Of a stretch of 64,000 nucleotides of DNA, positions 50,401-62,400 are shown one piece after another; position 1 is the first letter of the stretch; each line of letters starts with the position of its first letter. A program made the translations under genes and the position numbers. This DNA is from Halichondria panicea (taxonomy: Eukaryota > Porifera > Demospongiae > Suberitida > Halichondriidae), in the NCBI RefSeq assembly GCF_963675165.1, contig NC_087393.1:3167502-3231501 (forward strand), written 5' to 3'. The notes below the pieces were generated by a model. That model searched no databases. It was given only the letters and a program-made list of their open reading frames with translations, and had not been told where the DNA came from.

Positions 50401-53400
50401 TCTCGGCCTTAGCTAGTAAACGGAACTTGTGGATCAAAGTCTAAGGCCAGAGGGGGGTGCTGGAGCACCCTCTGCACCCCTCTGGCTACGCCACTGATTT
50501 AATACGGAAAAAACTAGTAAACAAACTAGTTTACGGTATATTTGGTTTACTAATGGTTCCCTAGATTTGGGGAACTCAGTTGCGCATGTGCATATCACCC
50601 ATGCAATAGATACCAGGCCGTATTCTTCACGTTTTAATTTTCCCAATCAGCTTGCAATGCTATAGTTATACACCTTCCGGCAAGAAGAAAATTAAGCAGC
50701 TTACAATTATAAACGTGCTCTTCGTACTACAGGGTTTTTCAGAATCTTTACAACAGTGGTGTGCAAGGCTTAAAAGCCAGTGGTTACAGATGAGTAACCT
50801 CAACTTGAGATTGCATGGGCAGGCGAGAGGCTAGCCTCGATCCCAGGCCGCACTTAAGGGAAGTGGGCCTGGTATCGACTGCTTGCGCATGCGCTAATAC
50901 CCCCCCCCCGGTATCTGGGGGCTTTGGATAACATCGTATATGCTCAGTAAAACTATGACATCACAACGAACGGAAGTGCATGGACTGAAGGAAGTAGATA
51001 GAAAGTTCGATTGAAGGTTTCTAGCCCATCGGATAGCATTCTCTGATAGCTACCCTTAGCCTGCTATGTTAACAAAAGACTCACAGCCTGCAACAGTGTG
51101 GATGACGATCGTCTGAACGGAGTGAAAGCTGACAAGAGCCTATATGGACAGGCCACGCCCATTTAACACTAACTTTGGTGAAAGTCTACTATACTACTGC
51201 TACTGATTCTATCAGAAGAAAATAGCTGTACAACAAACCTACACAGCTCTGTCTCTAGCTAGCTAGCTATATAGCTCTGTGTGGGACTTTTAGGATATTT
51301 TCTCTGATGAATCCATGAAATTTTACGGGGAAAAATATCCAATAATGTGGCGCATGCGCAAGCAGGCCTTCTTTTCTATGAAGGCCGGTGAAGGAGGCTA
51401 GCGAGAGGCTGGCTGTACTTGTGTAATAATAATTATTGCCAGAAATTAAGTGTTGACGTTTGTTCTGGCTTATTCCTGTAGATGGGTTAACACAAAAATG
51501 GTGTGGTACTTCGATCTCTTCTTCTCACATGACTTATACTTAAACCATAGATAGAGTAGAGAGGGACTGGAAACGGAAGTACCCTCGAAGTACCATATCC
51601 GTGTATCTCCGCGGTTTTAATCGAGGCTTACTTTTTAACACAAGGGCTAAACATGAATAATTCATGAGAATTGTTTTGCTCTCCGTAAGAAGTCCATGCA
51701 TGAGCAATTCTGCTGCTAAACATCAACTTTCATCTCATACTTAAGGCCATTTGGGACACAGCTAGGACACTATATTTCGTTACACAGCCTTAGCTATTAA
51801 AGGTAATATAGGAACACAAGCATGAAAAAGCGCTCTGTGTACCTCTAGCTACTTCACGACAATCAAGATTATATTTTCTTCGTTTCCAATTAATACCTAC
51901 TATCAGGGGGCATGTGATTCAGTAATATGGGAGTAGCTCTGAGATGTATGCATTGCACACAATAAGTAGTTTCCCGGGCTTTTGCGAGAGTTATGAGGAG
52001 ATCGATACACGGATAGTCCCAAAGCCACTACGTAGACTCATTGTAAAACATCACGTGAATCACTTCTGTTTCCAATCTCTCTCTACTCTATCTATGCTTA
52101 AACTATATAGCCTCCCCTGAAGAGAAGGGTGCTACTGACTGCTTGCGCATGCGCAACATTATTGGATATTTGTTCCCATAAAATGTCCTATTGAATTTAT
52201 CACGAAAATATCCTGATAAAATATTGAAAGTCATACACAGAGCTATTTAGCTGCATGGTTAGCTATAGCTATATAGAGACAGAGCTGTAGTTTTGTTGTA
52301 CAGCTATGTACAGCTATTTTCTTTCTGATAGAGTCAGTAGCAGTATAGTCGATCTATAGACTTTCACCATGCAAAGTTAGTATTAGATGGGCGTGGCCTG
52401 TCCATTAGGCTATTGTCAGCTTTCACTCCGTTCAGACGATTGTCATCCACACTGTTGCAGGCTGTGGGTATTTTGTTAGCATAGCAGGCTACGGGTAGCT
52501 ATCAGCTCTTTCTCAGATGGGCTAGAAACCTTCAATCGAACTTTCTATCTTCTTCCTTCAATCCACTTCCGTTCGTTGTGACGTCGTTGTTTTACTGAGC
52601 ATACACGTTGTTATCCTGCGTTAGCCGGTATCTGGCTAATGGTTAGCGCATGCGCAAGCAGTCGATACCAGGCCCTCTCTTCGAGGAAGAGCGGCCTAAA
52701 CCAGACTAGAGAGAGAGACATGCTGAAACATTTGATTTAGTGGTACATAGATATGCACTGTGGACTAGGATCACAGCAAAGAAGCCCAGAGTCTCAGAGA
52801 AGTATGGAGCGCTCCTGGAGTAGGATCCCAGAGTCATGCAGCTAACAGAGACAACATCCAGTCACAATTCTAGCTTTCTATTTTAGTGACCCTTTTCCAT
52901 CGTTCCTGGTACAGGATCACTTCATCTGCAAGTAATAAAGGCCAGTGTAGCTAGCTCAACGTGCAAGTTCACGCTTCTTAGCTTTTATTCGACAACGAAG
53001 CTTTAACATCAAAATCTGCCACTAGTATAAAACTAATAACTTGTTGTGTGAAGGCTATCCATGCTGTAAACGCAGCGCTATGATATCCAGGTGAGTATAT
53101 AGATTCAGAATACACAAACAAACAAACAAACCAACAGACTACTATACCCGTGGCCGCCCACGCACACCACGGGTAATCATACACCCCATACAAATTAATG
53201 CGTTGTTGCTAGCTGCCCTGATAAATTATGCTGAGTATGTCATATACTACATGTGTTAATGCACGCAACATTTTTGATTGTAGCCCGCCTGCCTAGCCAT
53301 ACATAGTTATGTCAACCCACGGAGTTTACAAGTGTGAGTTTTGTGAGTGGGCAGATCAAAGCAATCCAGTGCTCTGTATATAGCATGTGCATCACTACCA

Positions 53401-56400
53401 TAGCAACCGTATATTGCACTGCAATATGCTATATGATGCAGTGCAGTATATATGGCATGTTGCACTGTGTGTACATGCAATGGATGAAATCCCACCCTTA
53501 GAAAAACTACTATGGAATTCAAAAATTCACTCAAAACACATGTCTTTCATTACAATTTTAGGGGAAAACTTGAGCAATCAGAAGAGTTTGACGTCATTGG
53601 GCAACAAGTTAGTTATTGCAGGCGCCCTTGTGCAACATGCCAAATATTGCACTGGATACAATGGCCGAGGGCCAGCCGCAGGCCCCGAGGGCATTATGTT
53701 GCTCCAGTGCAATATATGGCATGTTGCACTTGTGCTGGGCAATAACTAACTTGTGACGTATTTTAGATAACAACGTATTTATATGGCGTACGTGTATAGT
53801 AGTTGTTACTCCCTTCATATACTCCTGGTACTAACCATGCATACATGTAGCTACATGTGATGTTAGTATGCCTCAAAGCCTTTGACAAAGGCGTAAGCTG
53901 CACGAGGGATACGGTAAAGCTAACTGTGTGTGTGTGTGTTCGGGAGATTGGAAATAAAAAAATTCAAGTCAGGTGTATACGCGTGTGTCTGTTCCAGCTG
54001 TAACTGCTAAACGGTTGAAAACTAACAGTCTACAGGCCAAATTCTCTTGGATTTTGATTCGTGGATTTGCAAACTAAAGATAGAGTTATAGCTTTTACTC
54101 ACAGTGAAGGCTGTTGCAATCTCTTCAGAACGTTATATAGCATCATCTGTTCGCACAAACTTTCTATTCGACTTATGAGTTAACCATGCACTAAAGTGCT
54201 AGCTGTTTGTTTGTAACAAGAGTCAGAAAAGATCGAGCTGCATAGCTGCATGCCTATACACTGTATTGCCAGAAGCAGCCCTTGTGAACTCTGACCTCAT
54301 TGCAGATCCACCCCTTTTTAATCGACAGGAATGCAAAACTTTATTAAAATTCTACATTGTAGATCTACATGCTTCTATCCTTTACGGTGGCCCTGAACGC
54401 TACTCTAGTTGGTAGTTCATACTTGATAGTTCAAACGCGCATTTGGTAGTTGGCAGTTGCTACTTGATAGTTCAAATGCGTAGTGGTAGTTCGCAGTTGC
54501 TACTTGATAGTTCAAACACGTAGTTGGCAGTTGGAAGTTGGTAGTTGGCAGTTGGCAGTTGGGAGTTGGTATAGTTGGCAGTTGGGAGTTGGTAGTTGGT
54601 AGTTGGCAGTTGGCAGTTGGGAGTTGGCAGTTCGTAACCTTTAAACTTTGCAACAATAATTAGCCTGCTTTTAAATCATGATACTGGCACCGATATCTAG
54701 CTGGCCTAAGACGGCAATATTAATCTTATATGTACACATCTAGGTAGGGAGATCATTTCAAGTCTAATCCTCATGTACCTATATTCCCAGATCCCAGCAG
54801 GGAGGGGGGAATTATAGAAACAGGTTTTGCATGGCACTATTGAGGCTATTTAAAGTTATGGTTAAAAGATTAGAGGCAGTGCAAAGATCTACATGTATAT
54901 ACAACATTTGCTACCTGCAAAGTTTAAAGGTCACGAACTACCAACTGCCAACTGCCAACTGCCAACTGCTGCCAACTACCAACTACCAACTGCCAACTGC
55001 TAACTGCCAACTCCCAACTGCGAACTACCAACTACCAACTGCCAACTGCGAACTACCAACTGCCAACTGCCAACTGCCAACTACTAACTGGAGTAGCACT
55101 CAGGGCCACCGTAATCCTTGCATGAAGATCATTCATCAAGCCATCAGATAGACTTCTGTTTCCACTAAGCTCCTCTTCTATAACTGTTTAGATCCCATTT
55201 GAGTGTATTTAGCAGGGAACTATGAGCTATAGTACCGGTACTATAGATTGCTCTGGGCTACAAACTACAAGATTGTACATTGTATTGTGATTTACAAGAA
55301 GATACACATGTAATAACATAAAAATTATTGTAGCTAGATGCTTTGTCTAGTAATATAATAACAGAACTAGAATGAAAGAGAGAAGCTCTAGTTTCTTTTT
55401 TGGCTTTGTTCGAAAGTAGTAGGAGACGCTCGTTTTTTGGGCAGTGTGCTGTGCTTTTTTGCTGCAAGGCTGCATAGGGGAGGAGCTGGATGTATGGAAG
55501 TGCTGGGATTCTAGCTTTGGCTTCTTCCTAAAGTTCCTTTCGCTTTGTTCAAGAGTAGTATAGGAGCCGCTCATTTGCTGGGCTTGTTTGCTGCAAATTA
55601 TAGCTTATAGGTGTCTTCCTTTCGCTTTGTGAGAGTAGTACGAGCCGCTCTTTTCTTGGGAAGTGTGCTGGGCTTGTTTGCTGCAAAACTGGGGGAGGAG
55701 CTGGATGTTTCCGTTTTGTGGGTGGAGCTAGGACTATAATTTTGTGGACCATTAAACTGAGGTGGAGGAACAGGGTTGACTTGAATAGAGACCACAGATT
55801 TAGTAGAGACACAGAGATGCCAACTTCAGATATTAGTTTTCAAAAGAATAATGATGCAGTTGCTAGGTTGGCTGTTTATATAGGTTGACTGTTGCTAAGC
55901 TAGTGCATTTCTAGTAGCCAATAGGTTTTGGGATCTAAATCAGTTAGAACATGTGCATTCGGTATCTATGGTTATAGTGTCCCTCACCCCTCGGGCTAAA
56001 GCCCTCGAGCTTAGGGACACTATAACACATAGATACCTCATGCCCATGTTCTAACCATAACGTGGGTTCAGTGTCAACAATTGCAAACAACATATACCTC
56101 TTCTATATAATCATAACACTCTAATACCTGACACTTTTGAGTAAAGCACAACATGGCGAGAGGCATTTAGCACAGCGCAGCTTGCATTACTCGTTCATAA
56201 AGGATTGATCTAGCTATACTCAAAGGCATTCAAATTACCGAATAACGGGTAATTTCAGGAGGGCAAAATATTTGTGGTGGAGCAGTTCCTGGATCTTATT
56301 TTGTGGTTGCTGCTTGCGCATGGTAGGTAAAGGTGTCAAGGTCGCTTTATTCGTGGTTAAAATATTCGCGCTCAGGAATTTAACCACGAAAACCATGAAT

Positions 56401-59400
56401 ATTTTGCCCTCCGGAAATTTCCCGCCATATGGTACGTGTCATATGGTACACGCACCAGATACGGTACATACCGTATATGCTTCATTCCACCCCAAACCAT
56501 AATCACAGGACTTGCCTATGGAGGTGGTACATGTAAGTAAATAACAAGCAAAGGCTGTATAAATAGAAGAATCACAAATTGAAATCACTCACTTGAAGTT
56601 ATCATGAACCCTACACTTGACCCTGTGTGTCTGCAATCCCAGGTCCACATAGCGTACTCCACTATAATCCATGTAGTACTGGTTGAGGACATCATAGAGG
56701 CTCTCATAGAGGTTCTCCAGATTGAGAAGGATGACTGTCCGCCCTGTCTCCATGCAAATCTTGATTTGATTAATGTTACGGCAAACCTAAGAAAGGATAG
56801 AGTACACCAATAAAGCTGTGAGGCCTACTGTATTCATACTGAGTTTAGGTTTAACCATTAAATGTTAATCACAAATTAACTCGGGTATTCCACTACTAAT
56901 TATCAATGTCCTTCTTATAATGAAAGCACCCCTCGGAAGATGTACCAGTTACATAACATAAAGCTACTATGATATTATTGCATGCAGGCACTCATGCAGT
57001 TACTGGCACAGACTTGTGAGTATCCGTGGAATAATGCGAAAATGCAGGTTAAATCTGCGCATGTGTGACAGCAGTTGCTTTGTCAACCAGAAGGATGCGT
57101 AGCAACAAAATTGATTTTCTCCCAGTTGAATTTAATTATTTTATCCCAACAAGGAAAAGGTTGTGGTGAGGCAACTGCCTATACAAAGACCTTAGAGTCA
57201 CAAAAAACACAACAGAGAATGATGAGTACGAGGCAGCACTTGAGACCTTTTCTGGTAGTATTCCAGATGAATGGTAATCTGGTAAAAAAGGAGTGCCTGA
57301 ATTCATTGATTCTTGAGTGGGCACAACGCAACATAGAGTGACGTGAGGGCCGGATAGGTAGTGTAGTAGTTTGTAAAATTGATGCAATCCAGCGAGTTCA
57401 CAATTTTGTACGCTTGACACAGGGAGAGAGTTTCGTGTCGTTTGGTAACGGATAACCAGCTAGTTGAGTTCAAGGAGTTCATCTTCATAGGTATTACTCC
57501 ACGAGAACGTTGTTGGGTTCCACTTGGAGCAGATCCAGTGAGCTGCTCTTTTTTGCAATCTTTAAGGATATGTTTGTCCTTCTTAGTGTGGGGTGACCAA
57601 ACAGGAGCACAGTACTCCAAGTGAGGCCTGACCAGAGCAATTAAGGTATGATGCTTTCTTTACTTCCCTGCTGCATCCGTAGAGAGTTTGACGGAGGAGA
57701 TTCAGTGTTCTTGTTGCTCGGCGTGATACATTGTAACAACAATGCCACTACAGCCTCTCTTATTGGCGCCAATCTCGCACGCAATGTCTCACTGCACATG
57801 TACATCATCGTAATGCGCCTGGATTCAACCACGCCCATTGTTTCCAATCCCTTTCTCTTCCTTAATCTTACTTAACCGTCACGCATTCACTCACTCACTC
57901 ACTCACTCACTCACTTGTGTGTACTCTTTATCCTTTGGAAAGCTGCTACCAAAGAGGATGTACGGCTGTGAGGTGAGGTCTGAATTATTCACCCCTTCCA
58001 CTCCCAAGTAATGCTTCAGAATGTCCAGAGCAGCATAGTTCTCAGTCAGGAACAGCAGATAGCGATTCTCACTGGTGAACAGAGTAATATTGCATTCATG
58101 TTATACACAGCCTGCAGGCCTATGTAGCTACGATAGTTAATTAAGCTTTATACACAATAAATCTTTACCCATGCCAGGTAGTGTCCTTGGTGTTAAGGCT
58201 GGTCTTAATTAGCCCCAGTCGACTACAGTCAGGGTTCCTTATCGACATCATCTGCAGAGGGGAAAAATGGTAACTTTACTAGCTCAACAAAGAAAAATGC
58301 ACAGCTATTAAGGAATGCTGGCTGCAGAACCTCGTCATTCGGCCCAGTGAAGTCTTGGCTGTCTTCTATGTAGCCAATGGCGTTACGAAACTCTTCTAAA
58401 GGATTTATTTCTTCTGACTCTAGTCCACCAAAGTTCCTACGTATGGCATGTTCCATCTGGGGCCAAGAGAGGGGCTGACACATTGACCTCTCACACATCC
58501 AGTACAGCATCTTGATAAGACTATTATATATACAGAGAGGAAGGAACGATGACACTCAGATTCAATCCACACAATACGTATACGTACCTATAAAAGTCAC
58601 GGAGACCAAAGAACTGCCTCTTTTGTTTCTCACAAATGTTACAGACTTTCACATAAGCGTTAGACAGAGGCTCAAAGTATCTACGAAGTTGCTCCCTGAT
58701 CGGGTCATTGGCTTTATTAGAGCAGATACCCTCAGCACTCAATTTTAGGTCATTCTTCCCAGGGTCTCCCCTCGTTACCATGACACCACGGTTCATCTTA
58801 GCAGGGTCCAGAGCCCAGTTAGATATACCAATAAAGGCCACTCTCTTCTCACGCTCTACAGTCTAAGAAAAAGCATGCAGGCACATTCATGCATATAATT
58901 TATACTATACACAATTGGTATGAATTGTAAAGTGTTGCAATAAGGCTAAGAGCATTACAGTAGAACCTTGATTATCCGGATACCTTGGTTCCAGAAGCAG
59001 GCCGGATAAGTGAATATGCCGGATAATCGAATAGATAAACCACGCCTTGATCCACCCACTTTATTGATAAACAACAGTGCCACATGGTTGTCTGCGCATG
59101 CGCAGAAGATAAGCAGGCATGTATCCATGGTAACAGCTGCTACGCGCATGCGCATTTGAGGGACACGCCCATTTTCTGATCTGATAAAAAGAAAACTGCC
59201 AAGCCGGATAATCGAGATTCCGGATAATGGAGGGCCGGATAATCGAGGTTCTACTGTATCAAGTAAGAACCAGGGGGGCTAAGGCGACAGATCCCTCCTG
59301 GTTTTCATACTGTAATTATGCAGATATATTCCAATTATTTCTTGTTTATAAAATTACTGTTATCTCAATTTCACCTGCAGAATGGGGAAAATCCTCTCCT

Positions 59401-62400
59401 GGACTCACCTCTTGGGCAGCGCTTCACCCCCATTTTATTTTGTGCTCCCATCTTACGGCCATTATTTGTACGCCATGCATCATGCAAAGCGATACCAATT
59501 AACTGAAGCCACATACCTGCTGCTGATGATCATTACCCGACCACTCGGTCCCGTCCTCCAGCAGAGGGTGCAATGCCTTGAGGGGCAGGGAAGGGGAGTC
59601 CTCAGCCAGCCCCACTTCGTCCAGTACAACCACCGACACATATTGTTTGGTGTCCTGATTGGCTTGAAACCTCTCAGCTGACTTGAACACTTCTATAACA
59701 CTTTCTGGAGTGGAGAGCTGGCTGCACTGGTAGGAGAACATGTGCACCTGCAAGGGGAGTCCGACAACATCAACTAAATTAAACAACATGCACATAATTA
59801 TACTAACAATTAAACGCCCAGGCGTTTAAACGAGATGGGCGATTATTCGAAACGGGCGCGTTTATATTATTACGTCTACTCCAAACTCTTACGCAGCAGC
59901 AGTTATTCTCTTCTTGGCTGCTGTGTCAGCAGCTTAAATCTTATAAGTCATAGGAGTGGTGTTTCTCCCTCTGTGTTGGTATATCTCTCTCTGCCATCAT
60001 AAACTATTATTCTATGCTGCCATGCTTGCAACTGGTTCCACGTGCTACTTTAGCTCCACCCACAGTGCCACGCCCCATACATGGGGCGATTATTTAAGAT
60101 GAGCATTTACAGCTGGGCGTTCAAACGAGATGGGAGTTTAATCAAGGAGGGCATTTAATCAAGCTAGTAAATACGCGGTACATACGGTACTTTACACAAG
60201 CACTAATTATAATTGGAAATCTGGGTCGAATCCGGGACATAATATTATTATTCTGAGTAGACTACTCACTAGTGGGCACAGTAAACGACCACTAATTGCA
60301 TATGCGCAAACAGTACGTGGCTGCTTGATAGGAATTAAGCGACAGCTAGGCTTACTCTAGGAACATCCACAAACATGTACAACCTCAAACACAAAGCGCT
60401 ATAATTTTGAGCTAACTCATGCACAGTTAAACCACTTCTGATCGACCCAAACCTAATCCAGATTCCAACCTGGCTTAAAGGCCTCGTGTAAACGGGGCTA
60501 CATAGGATGTCTAAGGACACTTATATACAGTAGCACGCAAAACTAAAGTTTCTGTTCTGTTAGCGTAGTACGCTCGATCATGTCCCACGGTTACCAGTCT
60601 CTGCATGCAAATGTGAATACATTGTACCTGTGAGTATTTAATAATGTTTGCTGGTACTTCACTCTTCACTGCCCTAAAGCTTTGGTGCCTGAGGAATCAG
60701 CACCCGCGCAATGCTTTTATTGAAAAAGCAGTATTTCCATCACAATCTAAATATTAGTGCCTTTTTTACTGTTTGCACGGTTTGCATAATGATTTCCCGC
60801 TATAACAATTTTTGGGGGGAAATGTTAGTTATGTTGTATCAAGAGAGTATATAAGAGAAGAGTGTCGAATTACCGATACCTCTACCTCTACGCAAAAACT
60901 GTGCACAAAGTAAGATGACACGCACGTGATGAAGTATAGTAAAATCTTGTTAACCGTGACGTTTTTAGGGGTGTGGTAATTAAACAATAACATTTGATTT
61001 CTAGCTAGTTGTTCGCGTTCAACGTTCAGAGCTGCTACTGAACACTGATAGGAGACAATCTCTTGAACTTTGAAACTACATGTAAGTTAGTCTATATTTT
61101 AGCAGCCCGCACCCCCCAAAAAAACAAAAATAACTACGTTGTAGATATATCTGTAAAACAAACAGCGTAATTATTTTTGCGATAAATGTCAGATGAAGTG
61201 TACAACATCCGTGAGGCGCAGGAAGTGTTGTATGCACCACATTCCTTACTATCTCCAAGTCAAAGTTCAATAGCGAATCAAAAGAAGTGCAACTCAACTC
61301 AACGCATCTCTCCTGAACATTTTGAAGCTGAAAAATGGAACTGTGCATTGGCAGCTTAATAGCTCAGTGCTTGTGCATTGGCAGGTGATACACAATTGAC
61401 CTTGACCAGCAGGTAATAAATAACGTGGTGCATCAAACACTACATGCATTTCGCGGATGTATATTAGTACCTTCTTTCGGTAAATGTAACAGTCAATAAC
61501 TAACACGCTGTAGTAAGTGGTTTTTGGCTAAATGCACATGCACAAAAACAAAAGTACGCACACAAAACAGAAACTGTAGTATGAAGGAAGAGCACACTAC
61601 ATATAGAAATGTTCCTCACTTGTTTGAATTCCCTTAGTACCGGTGATCGTGATCCTGGTCCTTGCATGGAGTCTTGAATAATCGACTTGGCCAGAGATTT
61701 GGAACTGCCTGGCTTTCCTACCAAGAAGAGTGGGATCCTGAGCTCAATACAGATAGCCATCATGAACACATTCTCCCTCAGGGCAGCATTCTTAGCAATA
61801 TTAGAGCCAAGCATCATTTCGTCCAGCAAACCCTCCTCACACCTGCAGATAAGCCTATATATATATAGTGTACACTTTTCACAACTCCCCATACCAGTAC
61901 TTGACACAGGATAAAGGTGACAGTTTATACTAGAAAATAATTATACATAAACATATACATATACTCAATCCAACACTGCCTTTGCAAGCTACGTAAATAG
62001 CCTGCACTAAATACAACAGGCTATAATCAAGCTGACCATCTTATCTCATCTCTGAATTGCTGAGCCCCTCCTGATAGCAGTAGCGGTTGTTTGAAACATG
62101 TTGCGATATATTTTTCATAACATGACCTGTCATGTAGCCTAGCATGATAACAAACGCTTACAGAGAGGATTAGTGCACTAGTGACATTGCTCAAGAGCTG
62201 ATGACGAGGGGGAAGAGCTGTTGTCTCATACTCTTTCTACATAAGTATTGAGAAAGATCATTCGGCTATAATAATTATTAGAGATTAGAATTGCATTCTT
62301 ATACCTCACTATCACTGAGAGGTGCACAGAACTCATTGTAGTCCTCTTCTGCTCTATTTGTAGCTGTTGTCTCATACTCTTCCTAGAAAGAGCATTCAGC

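Larger units (their letters stand above)
46489..56592. other. RNF213-like giant intron (10.1 kb), filled with repeats
   Basis: The flanking exons encode THRVKCRVHDNFK and LILIAEKDTVYKKFPTPLIN, adjacent in the family, so the whole interval is intronic. It contains MITEs (47820, 49816, 50832, 52108, 56236), a fold-back minisatellite element (54383), tandem repeats (55375-55720) and three copies of a dispersed repeat (about 46806-47690 inverted, 48290-48790, 52730-53090) sharing AACGTGCAAGTTC. I find no host gene in it. Confidence 0.7.
56593..58251 (-). other. RNF213-like: post-AAA linker exons
   Basis: Exons 58169-58251, 57915-58071 (ENRYLLFLTENYAALDIL, ILFGSSFPKDKEYTQ) and 56593-56786 (VCRNINQIKICMETGRTVIL, NLYESLYDVLNQYYMDY, THRVKCRVH) form one of the most conserved stretches of the family. 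The intron 56787-57914 holds a broken LINE fragment. Confidence 0.9.
58331..61842 (-). other. RNF213-like: second AAA unit of the window
   Basis: Exon 61620-61842 carries ALRENVFMMAICIELRIPLF followed by the non-canonical Walker A VGKPGSSKSLAKS. Exon 59537-59747 has the Walker B VSVVVLDEVGLAEDSP and the PLKALHPLLEDG signature. Exon 58588-58862 has the sensor FIGISNWALDPAKMNRG with a following arginine, then FFGLRDFYR. Exon 58331-58520 continues SLIKMLYWM. The segments join exactly as in vertebrate RNF213, with an intron of 1.9 kb (59748-61619) splitting Walker A from Walker B. Confidence 0.9.

Noticed and set aside
54417..55151. Repetitive 79- and 106-codon ORFs (LPTANCQ repeats)
   Set aside because: They are translations of the 7-bp minisatellite arms of the fold-back element.
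55347..55812. Overlapping minus-strand ORFs of 65-87 codons
   Set aside because: They follow the period of a tandem repeat, two frames are open at once, and no motif is recognisable.
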